Of a stretch of 64,000 nucleotides of DNA, positions 9,507-18,100 are shown in pieces (the first letter of the stretch is position 1; each line of letters opens with the position of its first letter). The stretch spans positions 1,426,001 to 1,490,000 of the forward strand of contig CAVRNQ010000006.1 in NCBI GenBank assembly GCA_963722555.1, given 5' to 3'. The notes beneath the pieces are model-generated. The model was not told where the DNA came from, searched no databases, and was given only the letters and a program-made list of their open reading frames with translations. The position numbers and the translations under genes are program-made. This DNA is from Bog-366 sp963722555 (GTDB taxonomy: Bacteria; Acidobacteriota; Terriglobia; UBA7540).

Positions 9507-9540
9507 GCCGCAGACATCAAACCACGATGTCTGCGCCACC
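9507..9540 (-). repeat. REP-like palindrome (GTGG-CGCAGACATC type)
   Basis: Minus-strand GGTGG then perfect 10-bp stem CGCAGACATC (9526-9535 against 9509-9518) with a 7-base loop and a GGC tail. It lies just beyond the 3' end of the phosphoesterase gene. Confidence 0.62.
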
Positions 9541-9560
9541 CGCGGGCATGCATATTCGTC

Positions 9561-11003
9561 TCAATGCGCAGGGGGCGGAATGTAAGGTACCGCCGGCGTC
9601 CCTTTATTCTGCGTCCCCTTAATTTGCGAGCGATCCTGGCTGGGGAGATAAATATAAGGCGGATAAGTAATATGCACCGGCAGCAGCCGAGAGTGCAGGT
9701 TGGCGGGAACAGGGATCACCTCTGCTGCCCGCGGCGGTGCGTCGAACTCGAAGCAATCCAGCATGCCGTTCGCCCGACCGTCGCGGGCCGTCAGGTGCGG
9801 CAGATTCCAGCGCTCCTCGATGAATCTCAGCACGGATGTGAAGTCGTAGTTGTAGTGTGAGACATAGTCGAGCTTGGCATACGGCGAGATCACCAGCATG
9901 GGGACGCGCGGCCCGTAGCCATAGGCATCGACTTCCGGGGGCGGTACATGATCGTAAAAGCCTCCGTAATCGTCCCACGTCAGGAATATCGCGGTATGGC
10001 TCCAGTACGGGCTCCCCATGAGCGCGTTAACCATTCGGGTTACATACCACATGCCCTGATCCAGGGGTTCGGGGGGGTGCTCGCTATCCTGGAAGTCGGG
10101 AATGATCCACGCGACCTGCGGAAGGGTACCCTTTTGCAGGTCCTCGTAATACTCATCCAGCGCGACCAGCCGGTTCATGCGAGATTCATCTTCTCGAATC
10201 GCCTTGAATCCGGGCATGGGATTCCACAGCGTAAAGCCCTTGGGGTCGGGGAAGGCGAGCCGGGACAAGCTGGCATTGATCTCCGCCCAATCCGGGGACT
10301 TGGGCTGCGTCTCCACGTAATACTTCCATGAAACGTTCTCGTTCCCAAAGTGCTTCACAATGGACGCGAAGGGGAAACCCTCGGGATCGTCCAACTCGTC
10401 TTCCAGTTGTTCCAGTGTGCCGATGTTGTTGATCTCTCCCGACTGGGCGGCGACGGTGAATACATGGTTAGGCGAACTTCCGGTCATTTCCGAAGAGAAG
10501 AACCGATCGCAAAGTGTAAAGTGGCGGGCATACCGCCAGTAATTGGGAATGTCGGTCTCATCGTAATGGCCCATCGTGTAGGGCGACCCTTCGACCCAAA
10601 CGAATCCATCCATGGCGCCGTGATCGTAAGCCGCCTGGGCGGTCTCCCAACTGTGCTCCAGGTCGAGAAGCGGCTGCCCCTGAGGCATATGGAAAGGTTT
10701 CACGCACTCCTTGCTTCCCGGCAGCGACGGGAGGCAAGTGGAGGGGGGAATTCCGTCGGCATGGGGGAACGTACCAAAGTAATTGTCGAAGGAATGGTTC
10801 TCTTGAATGATCCAGACCACGTGCTCGATCTTATCTATCCCACGAGTTGAGGGGGAAGCAGAAGCGGGCAGGTCTCGCGGCCGTGCCGCAGGCAAAGGGT
10901 TTCCCCCAGGCGACGCCAAAGCCGTCGCCAGGGAAAGTCCAGCCAGCAGGATGCCCGGTTTGATTCCCCCCCACGCCGTGTCACGACGATTCAGTGCGCC
11001 CAC
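9561..11003 (-). CDS. Secreted phosphoesterase / phospholipase C-like (PF04185)
   Basis: 480 residues if translation begins at GTG 11003, which I prefer because GGAGG sits 8 bases upstream and a signal peptide with an RR pair follows (ALNRRDTAWGGIKPGILLAG). An in-frame ATG at 11126 is the alternative. The mature protein opens IEHVVWIIQENHSFDNYFGT, the metal-binding start of bacterial phospholipase C/acid phosphatase proteins. Later motifs are SSEMTGSSPNHVF, LTWDDYGGFYDHVPPP and RVPMLVISPYAK. These enzymes release phosphate or phosphoalcohols from lipids or organic phosphates in the periplasm. It appears monocistronic; the C-terminus ends in a proline-rich tail. Confidence 0.88.
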   Translation of the reverse strand: MGALNRRDTAWGGIKPGILLAGLSLATALASPGGNPLPAARPRDLPASASPSTRGIDKIEHVVWIIQENHSFDNYFGTFPHADGIPPSTCLPSLPGSKECVKPFHMPQGQPLLDLEHSWETAQAAYDHGAMDGFVWVEGSPYTMGHYDETDIPNYWRYARHFTLCDRFFSSEMTGSSPNHVFTVAAQSGEINNIGTLEQLEDELDDPEGFPFASIVKHFGNENVSWKYYVETQPKSPDWAEINASLSRLAFPDPKGFTLWNPMPGFKAIREDESRMNRLVALDEYYEDLQKGTLPQVAWIIPDFQDSEHPPEPLDQGMWYVTRMVNALMGSPYWSHTAIFLTWDDYGGFYDHVPPPEVDAYGYGPRVPMLVISPYAKLDYVSHYNYDFTSVLRFIEERWNLPHLTARDGRANGMLDCFEFDAPPRAAEVIPVPANLHSRLLPVHITYPPYIYLPSQDRSQIKGTQNKGTPAVPYIPPPAH

Positions 11004-11611
11004 GAATTGACCCTCCCAGTGAACATGTCCCCGCGGACTCTTCAGCCTGGTGAACCGGGATACCCATTTGCGCTTCCCGATTTCCGACGAGTATACACCT
11101 GCTTGCCTCCTCCCGGCATCTGGCACAAGGTTTGTGCCTTGCGCACCTCGGGGCCTTCCCTGAGCAGCCCAACGGATGGAGAATGAGGGCCAACAGAATC
11201 AGGCGGCGTCGATCGAAGCCAAATCGAGTTTCAGGCGCTCGGCGACAAGGGAAATACGCTGGGGGAGGCGGCGGGTGCACAGAGGCTTGCGCGGAAAGAC
11301 ATTCTACACGTTTCGCCAGAGGGTCAGAAGCACCGGGGGCGAAACGCGCTCAAGGGTGCGGCCGCTCGAGCGGGCGCCGGACGCGGGGTTGGGGCAGCCT
11401 TGGATCACAGGTGTAATCCCGCGGCCGCCTTCTGCATCCCCACGTTGAACAACCTCGGCAAGGAAGCTCTGACACCGCTGGGTGGGATAGTCGGCGCCAT
11501 CATCGGGGTCGCGGTACCCACGGGAGGATGGCACGATGCATATCGAACTCGCTGACCCCCAGGGATCGAGGGAGTAGCGCCCTCGCGCCTCGCGGGACGG
11601 CGCCACTTTAC
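11004..11611. other. 608-bp gap between phosphoesterase and Spy-like gene
   Basis: The part next to 11003 is the leader of the phosphoesterase gene and the part next to 11612 lies downstream of the sigma operon. No intact gene is convincing. The only recognisable coding trace is the glycine-zipper-like fragment at 11442-11555. Confidence 0.5.
11442..11555 (+). pseudogene. C-terminal fragment resembling a glycine-zipper protein
   Basis: An open stretch without a start ends at TGA 11553-11555 and reads ...LGGIVGAIIGVAVPTGGWHDAYRTR. Alternating Gly/Ala hydrophobic segments followed by a PTGGW..YR tail recall the ends of acidobacterial glycine-zipper membrane proteins. No upstream coding part was found, so it looks like a decayed remnant. 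This rests on pattern memory only. Confidence 0.28.
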
Positions 11612-12001
11612 TTAACGCGGGGGTGGCGGCGGTGGTGGCCCCCGTCGCCGGCGCCTTTCGTCCATCTGCTTCATCAGGTCGTCAAACTTCTTCACTTGCT
11701 CCGGGCTCAGGACCTGTCGAATGCGGTTGCGAGTCTCCTCGTGGAGGGCCTGGAACTGAGGATCCATTTGCTTCTGCAAGTCCTTCATTCTCTGAGAAGT
11801 CTCTTCGAAAATCTGGCTGACCTGTTGGACCTGGGTATCGGAAAGGTTCAGTTCTTTCTTCAGCCGCCTCACCGCACGCTCCGGATTGAAACCGCGGTGC
11901 CAACGGCCTGTGGACCAGCCGTAGTAGTAGAGGGCTGCCCCCCCCAGGATGAACCCCAGAAGAAACGTCAGAGCAAAATAGAGGTAAACGCGGCGGCTCA
12001 T
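11612..12001 (-). CDS. Membrane-anchored Spy/CpxP-like (heavy-metal sensor type) protein
   Basis: 129 residues: an N-terminal membrane anchor (YLYFALTFLLGFILGGAALYYYGW), then an amphipathic all-helical region with LNLSDTQVQQVSQIFEE and a second VLSPEQVKKFDDLM repeat. These are the LTxxQ-like signatures of Spy/CpxP/CnrX periplasmic chaperone-sensors. The C-terminus is a basic and polyproline tail (ERRRRRG then nine residues almost all Pro). The start overlaps the stop of the anti-sigma gene by four bases (ATGA), so the two are translationally coupled. In comparable operons such proteins sense envelope or metal stress and act through the anti-sigma factor. Confidence 0.75.
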   Translation of the reverse strand: MSRRVYLYFALTFLLGFILGGAALYYYGWSTGRWHRGFNPERAVRRLKKELNLSDTQVQQVSQIFEETSQRMKDLQKQMDPQFQALHEETRNRIRQVLSPEQVKKFDDLMKQMDERRRRRGPPPPPPPR

Positions 12002-12483
12002 TTCATCCCTTTCGTGGCGGGTGGCGCCGGAGCGTCACCCGACATCGCATCCGGAATATCCTGCTGGCTACTCTCACCCAAGGGGTCCACCTGGACTTGG
12101 GCGGTCTCCTGCGTGGGCATCAGCACGTCAGTGGCAGCAAGCCCGCGGACTGGTCCAGTGGAGGGCAGCACTAACGCCATCAACATCAGGAAAGTAAATA
12201 CGAGAGTCGCATACACAAAGCGCCGCCCTACGGACTCAAAGAAATCGGCTACACTGGGAGCCTCGCTCAGTTCCCCCAAGCGGCGAACCAAGCGCTCTGG
12301 AAATCCCAGCGAAGGCTCGGGGGCGGATTCCCTTTTCAGCACACTGAATCCCGACCGGACGATTTGCATCTCCCGGACATGCCGGCCGCATTCCTTGCAC
12401 TCGGCCAAGTGCCGCTGAATCTCGGGAGCCTGAACACCCTCCCACAGTTCGTCCAAGCGCTCTTGGAAATCCTTACATCGCAT
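11998..12483 (-). CDS. Zinc-finger anti-sigma factor (zf-HC2 type)
   Basis: 161 residues. The N-terminal zinc-binding anti-sigma domain has the H-x3-C-x2-C motif in RHLAECKECGRHV (about residues 25-37). A single membrane helix follows (FVYATLVFTFLMLMALVL, about 90-107), then a low-complexity periplasmic tail. It should hold the adjacent ECF sigma factor inactive at the membrane. It starts 3 bp after the sigma gene stop and overlaps the Spy-like gene, so the three genes form one operon with the order sigma, anti-sigma, sensor. Confidence 0.85.
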   Translation of the reverse strand: MRCKDFQERLDELWEGVQAPEIQRHLAECKECGRHVREMQIVRSGFSVLKRESAPEPSLGFPERLVRRLGELSEAPSVADFFESVGRRFVYATLVFTFLMLMALVLPSTGPVRGLAATDVLMPTQETAQVQVDPLGESSQQDIPDAMSGDAPAPPATKGMK

Positions 12484-12486
12484 GGC

Positions 12487-13083
12487 CTATCTCCCCTCCC
12501 GCCACTGGCGCAAATCCTCAAGCATGCGCTTCCGGGCACGATGCAGCCGGACCTTCACAGTCGTGGGCTTTAACTTTAGGATCTCCGCAATCTCTTCCAC
12601 CGAAAAATCTTGCAACTCCTTTAGCGTCAATATCTGCCGGTCATTCTCAGGGGCGCGATCCAGGAGCTTCCCGACCAGGTCGCGGAGCACGACTTGTTCC
12701 TCGTGATCGAGTCCATCCTCCGGCAAGCTCTGGACATTGTCTTCCAGGTCACGCTGCCGGTCTTCTCCCATCTGCCAATAGAAGCTGACCCGCGAGGCAC
12801 GCTCGTGCCGCAAGTAGTCATAGCAGTGGTTGGTTGCAATGCGGCAAAGCCACGTGCTGAAAGAAGACTGAAAGTTGTAACTACGAATCGCCCGAAAAGC
12901 CTTGATGAAAATCTCCTGGGCGATGTCCTCCACCTCATCCCACCTTCGAACCAGGTGATAAACCAATGAGAAGACACGCCGCTCGTGCTTTCGGACAAGC
13001 GGTCCGAAAGCCTCGGTGTCACCCTGCTGCGCGAGCCTAATCCATTGAATCTCTTGGGTGACCTCTGGCGTGATGCTCCCCAT
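12487..13083 (-). CDS. ECF (RpoE-like) RNA polymerase sigma factor
   Basis: 198 residues. Region 2 is seen in DIAQEIFIKAFRAIRSYN with the -10 recognition helix STWLCRIATNHCYDYLR. A linker with acidic residues leads to region 4, whose helix-turn-helix reads SVEEIAEILKLKPTTVKVRLHRARKRM, recognising the -35 element. Length and layout fit the ECF (sigma-E) group. It is first in the operon with its anti-sigma factor and a Spy-like protein, suggesting an envelope or metal stress regulon and probable autoregulation, though no confident ECF promoter was identified upstream. Confidence 0.9.
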   Translation of the reverse strand: MGSITPEVTQEIQWIRLAQQGDTEAFGPLVRKHERRVFSLVYHLVRRWDEVEDIAQEIFIKAFRAIRSYNFQSSFSTWLCRIATNHCYDYLRHERASRVSFYWQMGEDRQRDLEDNVQSLPEDGLDHEEQVVLRDLVGKLLDRAPENDRQILTLKELQDFSVEEIAEILKLKPTTVKVRLHRARKRMLEDLRQWREGR

Positions 13084-13216
13084 CGCGCTTCCATTTTCTG
13101 CCTACCCTCGATACTTCCGACGAGGGAGGCCCCTTCGGGGTTACACATACATTAAAAACGTCGTTCTAATCAAGATTCCAGTTGACCACTTGATTACTTT
13201 GGGGCAGAATACTGTC

Positions 13217-13591
13217 ATGATCATTGGAACTCGCTTAAAGAAGATAAGAGAAGAACGGAATCTATCGCAAGGCGACATCGAAAAGCGCACTGGCTTACTG
13301 CGCTGCTATATCTCCCGGGTCGAGAACGGACACACCGTTCCGTCCCTAGAGACCCTGGAAAGATTGTCAGCAGCGCTCGAGCTCCCCCTGTACCAACTGT
13401 TTTATGAAGGGGAGGAGCCCCCCCCGTTGCCGAATCTGAGCAAACGCCAGACTACGGAAGAGCTGGTTCTGGACGCAGAGCAGGAAAAGGAACTGCGTTT
13501 CTACGAGAAGGTCAAGCGACTTCTCACCAGGATCGATGACAAAGACCGTCAGCTCTTGCTGTACATGGCGCAGAAATTGGCAAGCCGGTAG
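13217..13591 (+). CDS. XRE-family transcriptional regulator
   Basis: 124 residues from ATG 13217. The N-terminal helix-turn-helix domain (about 3-60) reads GTRLKKIREERNLSQGDIEKR... ISRVENGHTVPSLETLERL, a typical Cro/C1-like fold. The C-terminal half is charged and helical with no known ligand-binding domain, ending LLLYMAQKLASR. It is transcribed away from the sigma operon across a 133-bp gap and could control it, itself, or both. A TTGACC hexamer lies about 35 bp before the start codon. Close homologues are common single-domain regulators in acidobacteria (recalled, not searched). Confidence 0.85.
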   Translation: MIIGTRLKKIREERNLSQGDIEKRTGLLRCYISRVENGHTVPSLETLERLSAALELPLYQLFYEGEEPPPLPNLSKRQTTEELVLDAEQEKELRFYEKVKRLLTRIDDKDRQLLLYMAQKLASR

Positions 13592-13649
13592 CCTTTTCGG
13601 TACAACCATAAGCGACCCCGATTAACAAACGAACCGGGGCAAGGGTGGT

Positions 13650-15200
13650 TTATTCCCACTCGATGGTCCCCGGAGGCTTCGACGTAATATCGAAGACCAC
13701 CCGGTTCACCCCTTGCACCTCGTTGACGATCCGCGTCGCCATGCGCTGCAGGAGTGTCGGCGGCAGTCGAGCCCAGTCCGCCGTCATCCCGTCTTCTGAC
13801 TCGACCGCCCGAATACCGATGGTGGAAGCATAAGTCCTGGCGTCACCCATCACGCCCACGCTCGAGACAGGCAGAAGAACGGCGAATGACTGCCATAGCC
13901 GGTGGTAGAGCCCCGCTGCCCGTACCTCCTGCTGGACGACCGCGTCAGCTTCCCGCACCATTCGCAAGCGCTCAGGGGTTACCTCTCCGACAATTCTCAC
14001 TGCCAACCCCGGCCCCGGAAACGGCTGCCGGCTGACCAGGGACTCATCCAGGCCGAGTTCACGCCCCACCGCCCGGACTTCATCCTTGAACAACTCGCGC
14101 AACGGCTCGATCAGTTTGAAGCTCAAGTCGGACGGCAAACCGCCCACGTTGTGGTGGCTCTTGATCGTGGCCGCAGGACCCTTCACGGAAACCGATTCGA
14201 TGACGTCCGGGTAGAGCGTTCCCTGCACCAGGAACTCCACCTCGCCCAGCGCGCGCGCTTCTGCTTCGAAAACGCGAATGAATTCCTCGCCGATAATCTT
14301 GCGCTTCCGCTCCGGGTCGGTCACGCCGGCGAGGCGCGCGAGGAAGCGCGCTGAGGCGTCCACGGTCTTCACGTTCAAATGGGCCTGCTCACACAGCTTC
14401 CCAGAAACTTCGGTAAATTCGTTCTGGCGCAGCAGGCCGTTATCGACAAAGACGCAGGTCAGCCGCCCGCCCAGCGCCCGCCCCACCAACGTCGCCGCGA
14501 CCGCCGAATCCACCCCACCCGATAGCGCGCAGAGCGCGTGCCGTTCCCCCACCAACTCGCGTACCTGCTGTACGGTCTGCTCAATAAATGATCCCGGGAA
14601 CCAATTCGGTTTGATTCCGGCGATATCGCAGACAAACCGCTCGAGGATTTCCCGGCCCCGCTGGGTGTGGTGAACTTCGGGATGGAACTCCAACGCGTAC
14701 AAGCGCGCCTGCGGACTTTCTATGACTGAAATCGCGTTGGCCGTCCGTCCCGTGACCGTGAACCCGGGGGGGACTTCCACGACGTGGTCGCCGTGGCTGT
14801 TCCAAACCTTGAGGGGTGACGGGAACCCCGCCAGCAACCCCGTGGACGGCAGGATATCGAGCTCCGCAAAGCCGTACTCGCGCCGCCCCGCCGCCTCGAC
14901 TTTGCCCCCCAGGTGGTAGGACATCCATTGCAAGCCGTAGCAAATGCCCAGCACCGGCAGGTTCAGCTTGAGCACTCGCTGGTCGCAGACCGGTGAGGCG
15001 GGATCATAAACCGACGACGGCCCGCCCGAGAGAATGAGCGCCTGCGGGCTCATGCGCACCAGATCCTCAAAGGGCAGATTGCACGGTACGATCACCGCAT
15101 AGACCTGCAGTTCGCGAATGCGGCGGGCAATCAGTTGCGTGTATTGCGAACCGAAATCGAGAACGACGACGGGATGCGGAGTGTTCATTTTAGAGTCCAA
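13650..15200 (-). CDS. guaA: GMP synthase (glutamine-hydrolysing)
   Basis: 516 residues, the usual length. It converts XMP to GMP using ATP and glutamine. The N-terminal class I amidotransferase has the nucleophile Cys in GICYGLQWMS and the His/Glu pair in EFHPEVHHTQRG. The ATP-pyrophosphatase P-loop is ALSGGVDSAVAATLVG (about residue 230). The C-terminal dimerisation domain ends with the conserved NRVVFDITSKPPGTIEWE. It is a stand-alone gene; upstream lies a repeat-rich spacer shared with the end of leuS. Confidence 0.98.
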   Translation of the reverse strand: MDSKMNTPHPVVVLDFGSQYTQLIARRIRELQVYAVIVPCNLPFEDLVRMSPQALILSGGPSSVYDPASPVCDQRVLKLNLPVLGICYGLQWMSYHLGGKVEAAGRREYGFAELDILPSTGLLAGFPSPLKVWNSHGDHVVEVPPGFTVTGRTANAISVIESPQARLYALEFHPEVHHTQRGREILERFVCDIAGIKPNWFPGSFIEQTVQQVRELVGERHALCALSGGVDSAVAATLVGRALGGRLTCVFVDNGLLRQNEFTEVSGKLCEQAHLNVKTVDASARFLARLAGVTDPERKRKIIGEEFIRVFEAEARALGEVEFLVQGTLYPDVIESVSVKGPAATIKSHHNVGGLPSDLSFKLIEPLRELFKDEVRAVGRELGLDESLVSRQPFPGPGLAVRIVGEVTPERLRMVREADAVVQQEVRAAGLYHRLWQSFAVLLPVSSVGVMGDARTYASTIGIRAVESEDGMTADWARLPPTLLQRMATRIVNEVQGVNRVVFDITSKPPGTIEWE

Positions 15201-15270
15201 TAGATGAGCCGGCTTTCAGCTATCAGCCCTCAGCTTTCAGCGATCAACCTCCAACGGTATTCGGGGCCTT

Positions 15271-15414
15271 ACAGGCTGCCGAAAAACTCTCCGATGCTGT
15301 CATCCTGAGCGAAGCGAAGGACCCCTGTATTTGAATTTTCAAGCAAATGCAGAGGTCCTTCGTCGGCTTCGCCTCCTCAGGATGACAGCATCGGAGAGTT
15401 TTTCGGCAGCCTGT
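15271..15414. repeat. MITE-like palindrome, 39-bp perfect arms (copy A)
   Basis: Two perfectly complementary 39-bp arms, 15271-15309 and 15376-15414, begin ACAGGCTGCCGAAAAACTCT and enclose a 66-bp centre that itself pairs partly (AGGACC / AGGTCCT). TTA flanks both ends. Related copies with the same ACAGGCTGC ends lie at 49.7 and 52.3 kb. It occupies most of the guaA-leuS spacer; the rest of that gap has short AGCTGATAGCTGA-type simple repeats. Confidence 0.85.
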
Positions 15415-15569
15415 TAACCCGCAATGCGCCATTTTCAGTCCGAGGCTAAACTCCACCAAGAGTCTATCCAGAAGCTGACAAAGGGACCTGCCATTGTTCT
15501 CTTCCGAGCTGACCCCTGACCACTAATTGCTGACAGCTGATAGCTGATTGCTGATAGCTTCGTTCAACC

Positions 15570-18077
15570 TCACTTCACCACGATACTCACCAGCTTCTGG
15601 GGCACGATGATCACCTTTAGCACTTGCCGCCCCTTCAAGTACAGGATGACTTTCTCATCGGCCAGCGCGCCGGCGCGGATTTCCTCTTCGCTGGCGGTTA
15701 CCGCCACACGGAGGCGCGCGCGCAGCTTGCCGTTGACCTGGACAGGCAATTCCAGCTCGTCTTCCGCCGCGAGCTCCGGGTCGAACTCCGGCCAGGAGAC
15801 CCTCAGCAGCGGCTCCGCATGGCCGAGCCCTTCCCAGAGTTCGTCCGCCACGTGGGGCGCGAAGAGGGAAAGCATGGTCACCAGGAACTCCAGCGCCGTC
15901 TTGTGGGCCGCCGGACGAATCTTCCCGGCCTCGACCGCGCCGTCGAGTTCGGTCAGTTCGTTAACCAGTTCCATGCACATGGCGATGTCCGTGTTGAAGT
16001 GCCAGCGCTCCTCCATATCCTCGGTCACATGCCGGAGCGCCTGGTGCGCCTTGCGGAGCAGCCGGCGCTCCTCCGGTGTCAAGGTGCTTTTTTCTTCGGC
16101 ACTCAACTTCCCTGCCCGTGCGGTGAGCAACTTGTCGGCGTGTTTCGCCACCAGCCGATAGACACGCCCCACAAAACGCGAGGCGCCTTCAACCCCGGCG
16201 TCGCTCCACTCCAGGTCTTTTTCCGGCGGCGCGGCGAAGAGGATGTAGATGCGCGTGGTGTCAGCCCCGTATTTCGCGAACATCGCGGTCGGGTCCACCA
16301 CGTTCCCTTTCGACTTCGACATCTTCGCGCCGTCCTTGATCACCATGCCCTGGGTGAACAGCCGGGCCACGGGCTCGGAGAATTCCACCAAGCCGATATC
16401 ACGCATAACCTTGGTGAAGAAACGCATGTAGATCAGGTGCAGGATGGCGTGTTCGATGCCGCCGATGTACTGGTCCACAGGGAACCAGTACTTCACCGCC
16501 TCTTTATCGATCGGCGCGGTCGCGATTTTCGGGTCCGTGTAGCGGTAGAAGTACCAGGAGGAATCGACGAACGTATCCATGGTGTCGGTCTCGCGTCGCG
16601 CCGGCCGCGCGCACTGGGGGCATTTCGTATGCACAAACTCCGGCACGTCGGCAAGCGGCGAGTGCCCGCGCCCCGTCAGCTTGACGTTCGGGGGCAGGAT
16701 GACGGGCAGGTCTTTTTCCGGCACCGGGACGACTCCGCAGGCGTCACAATAAACCATAGGAATGGGCGTGCCCCAGTAGCGTTGACGCGAGATCCCCCAG
16801 TCCTTGATGCGGTATTGAATCGTTCCCTGGCCGAATCCCCGGCTCTCGGCGTCGTGCGTCATGCGCTCCATGGCCTCTTCGGACGCAAGCCCCGTATAGG
16901 CTCCCGACCCCACCAGACGCCCGTACTCAACCATGGCCTTAAGCGGCTGGTCGGCCCAGGTGGCGGAATTGCTTCCCTCCGGCACAATCACGGTACGGAT
17001 GGGCAAACCATAGCTGATGCAGAACTCAAAGTCGCGTTCGTCGTGGGCGGGCACCGCCATCACTGCACCGGTGCCGTATTCCATCAGCACGAAATTGGCG
17101 AGCCAGATCGGAACTTCCTCGCCGCTGTAAGGATTGCGCGCCCGGAAGCCGGTGTCAGCGCCAAGTTTTGCCAGATTGACTTCCACGCGGGCTCCCACCG
17201 CGGAGGACCTGAGGCGCTCCACATCCTCCCGAAGCCGCGTGGGTTCCTTGGAACACGCCACAAGTTCTCGGACCAGGGGATGCTCCGGCGCCAGGAACAC
17301 CGCCGTGCAGCCGAAAATTGTATCCACCCGCGTGGTGAAAACGCGGAGAGGCTTCCAGACGTCGGTAACCGTGAAATCCACAAACGTCCCCTGGGATTTA
17401 CCGATCCAGTTTTGCTGCATGGTCAGCACGCGCTCGGGCCAGCGGACCAACTCCTTCATGTCTTGGAGTAACTGGTCGGCATAGGCAGTGGTCTTCAAAA
17501 ACCACTGCTCGAGTTCGCGTTCGATGACAGGCGTCTCCTCATGCCGCCAGCAACAGCCGTCCACCACCTGCTCGTTGGCGAGCACGGTTTCGCACTGCGG
17601 GCACCAGTTCACACGGCTTTTCTTCCGGTAGGCAAGCCCCCGCTCGTACATCTTCAAGAAGAACCACTGGTTCCAGCGGTAGTATTCCGGAACGCAGGAA
17701 GCCACTTCCCGCCGCCAGTCGTAGCTCACCCCCAGGCGCTGCAACTGCCCGCGCATGCGGTCGATGTAACTGAAGGTGAATTCGGAAGGGTGCCGCTGGT
17801 GCTTGATGGCGGCGTTCTCCGCCGGTAGCCCGAAGGCGTCCCACCCGATGGGATGCAGAATGTTGTGCCCCTTCATTCCCATGTAACGCGCCAGCGCGTC
17901 GCCGATTGAGTAGTTGCGCACGTGGCCCATGTGAATGTCGCCGGAAGGGTAAGGCAGCATCTCGAGCACGTAGTATTTCTTGCGGCCGGGTGCGGCCTCG
18001 GCTTCAAATAGCCGCCCATCGGCCCAGCGCTTCTGCCATTTGGTTTCGATTGCCTGGGGATCGTAGTTGGGTTCCAT
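15570..18077 (-). CDS. leuS: Leucyl-tRNA synthetase
   Basis: 835 residues, full length for a bacterial LeuRS. It charges tRNA-Leu with leucine. The HIGH-class motif is HMGH within LPYPSGDIHMGHVRNYSIGD (about residue 41-60). The CP1 editing domain includes FTTRVDTIFGCT and YGTGAVMAVPAHDERDFEF. The KMSKS loop is GAKMSKSKGNVVDPT, and a C-terminal anticodon-binding domain follows. The start codon lies only 23 bp from the end of an insertion sequence, and no strong Shine-Dalgarno sequence is visible, so expression probably depends on sequence in, or read-through from, that element. Confidence 0.98.
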   Translation of the reverse strand: MEPNYDPQAIETKWQKRWADGRLFEAEAAPGRKKYYVLEMLPYPSGDIHMGHVRNYSIGDALARYMGMKGHNILHPIGWDAFGLPAENAAIKHQRHPSEFTFSYIDRMRGQLQRLGVSYDWRREVASCVPEYYRWNQWFFLKMYERGLAYRKKSRVNWCPQCETVLANEQVVDGCCWRHEETPVIERELEQWFLKTTAYADQLLQDMKELVRWPERVLTMQQNWIGKSQGTFVDFTVTDVWKPLRVFTTRVDTIFGCTAVFLAPEHPLVRELVACSKEPTRLREDVERLRSSAVGARVEVNLAKLGADTGFRARNPYSGEEVPIWLANFVLMEYGTGAVMAVPAHDERDFEFCISYGLPIRTVIVPEGSNSATWADQPLKAMVEYGRLVGSGAYTGLASEEAMERMTHDAESRGFGQGTIQYRIKDWGISRQRYWGTPIPMVYCDACGVVPVPEKDLPVILPPNVKLTGRGHSPLADVPEFVHTKCPQCARPARRETDTMDTFVDSSWYFYRYTDPKIATAPIDKEAVKYWFPVDQYIGGIEHAILHLIYMRFFTKVMRDIGLVEFSEPVARLFTQGMVIKDGAKMSKSKGNVVDPTAMFAKYGADTTRIYILFAAPPEKDLEWSDAGVEGASRFVGRVYRLVAKHADKLLTARAGKLSAEEKSTLTPEERRLLRKAHQALRHVTEDMEERWHFNTDIAMCMELVNELTELDGAVEAGKIRPAAHKTALEFLVTMLSLFAPHVADELWEGLGHAEPLLRVSWPEFDPELAAEDELELPVQVNGKLRARLRVAVTASEEEIRAGALADEKVILYLKGRQVLKVIIVPQKLVSIVVK

Positions 18078-18100
18078 GTTCTCAATTCTGAATTCTAAAT

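Noticed and set aside
13183..13216. Promoter TTGACC ... AATACT just before the XRE gene
   Set aside because: The spacer is 20 bp, too long for a confident sigma-70 call, and the -10 would almost touch the start codon.
15624..17471. Long plus-strand open frame (about 615 codons) opposite leuS
   Set aside because: It is the antisense shadow of a GC-rich essential gene; the amino-acid composition is Arg/His/Pro/Gly-biased and no domain or ribosome site is seen.
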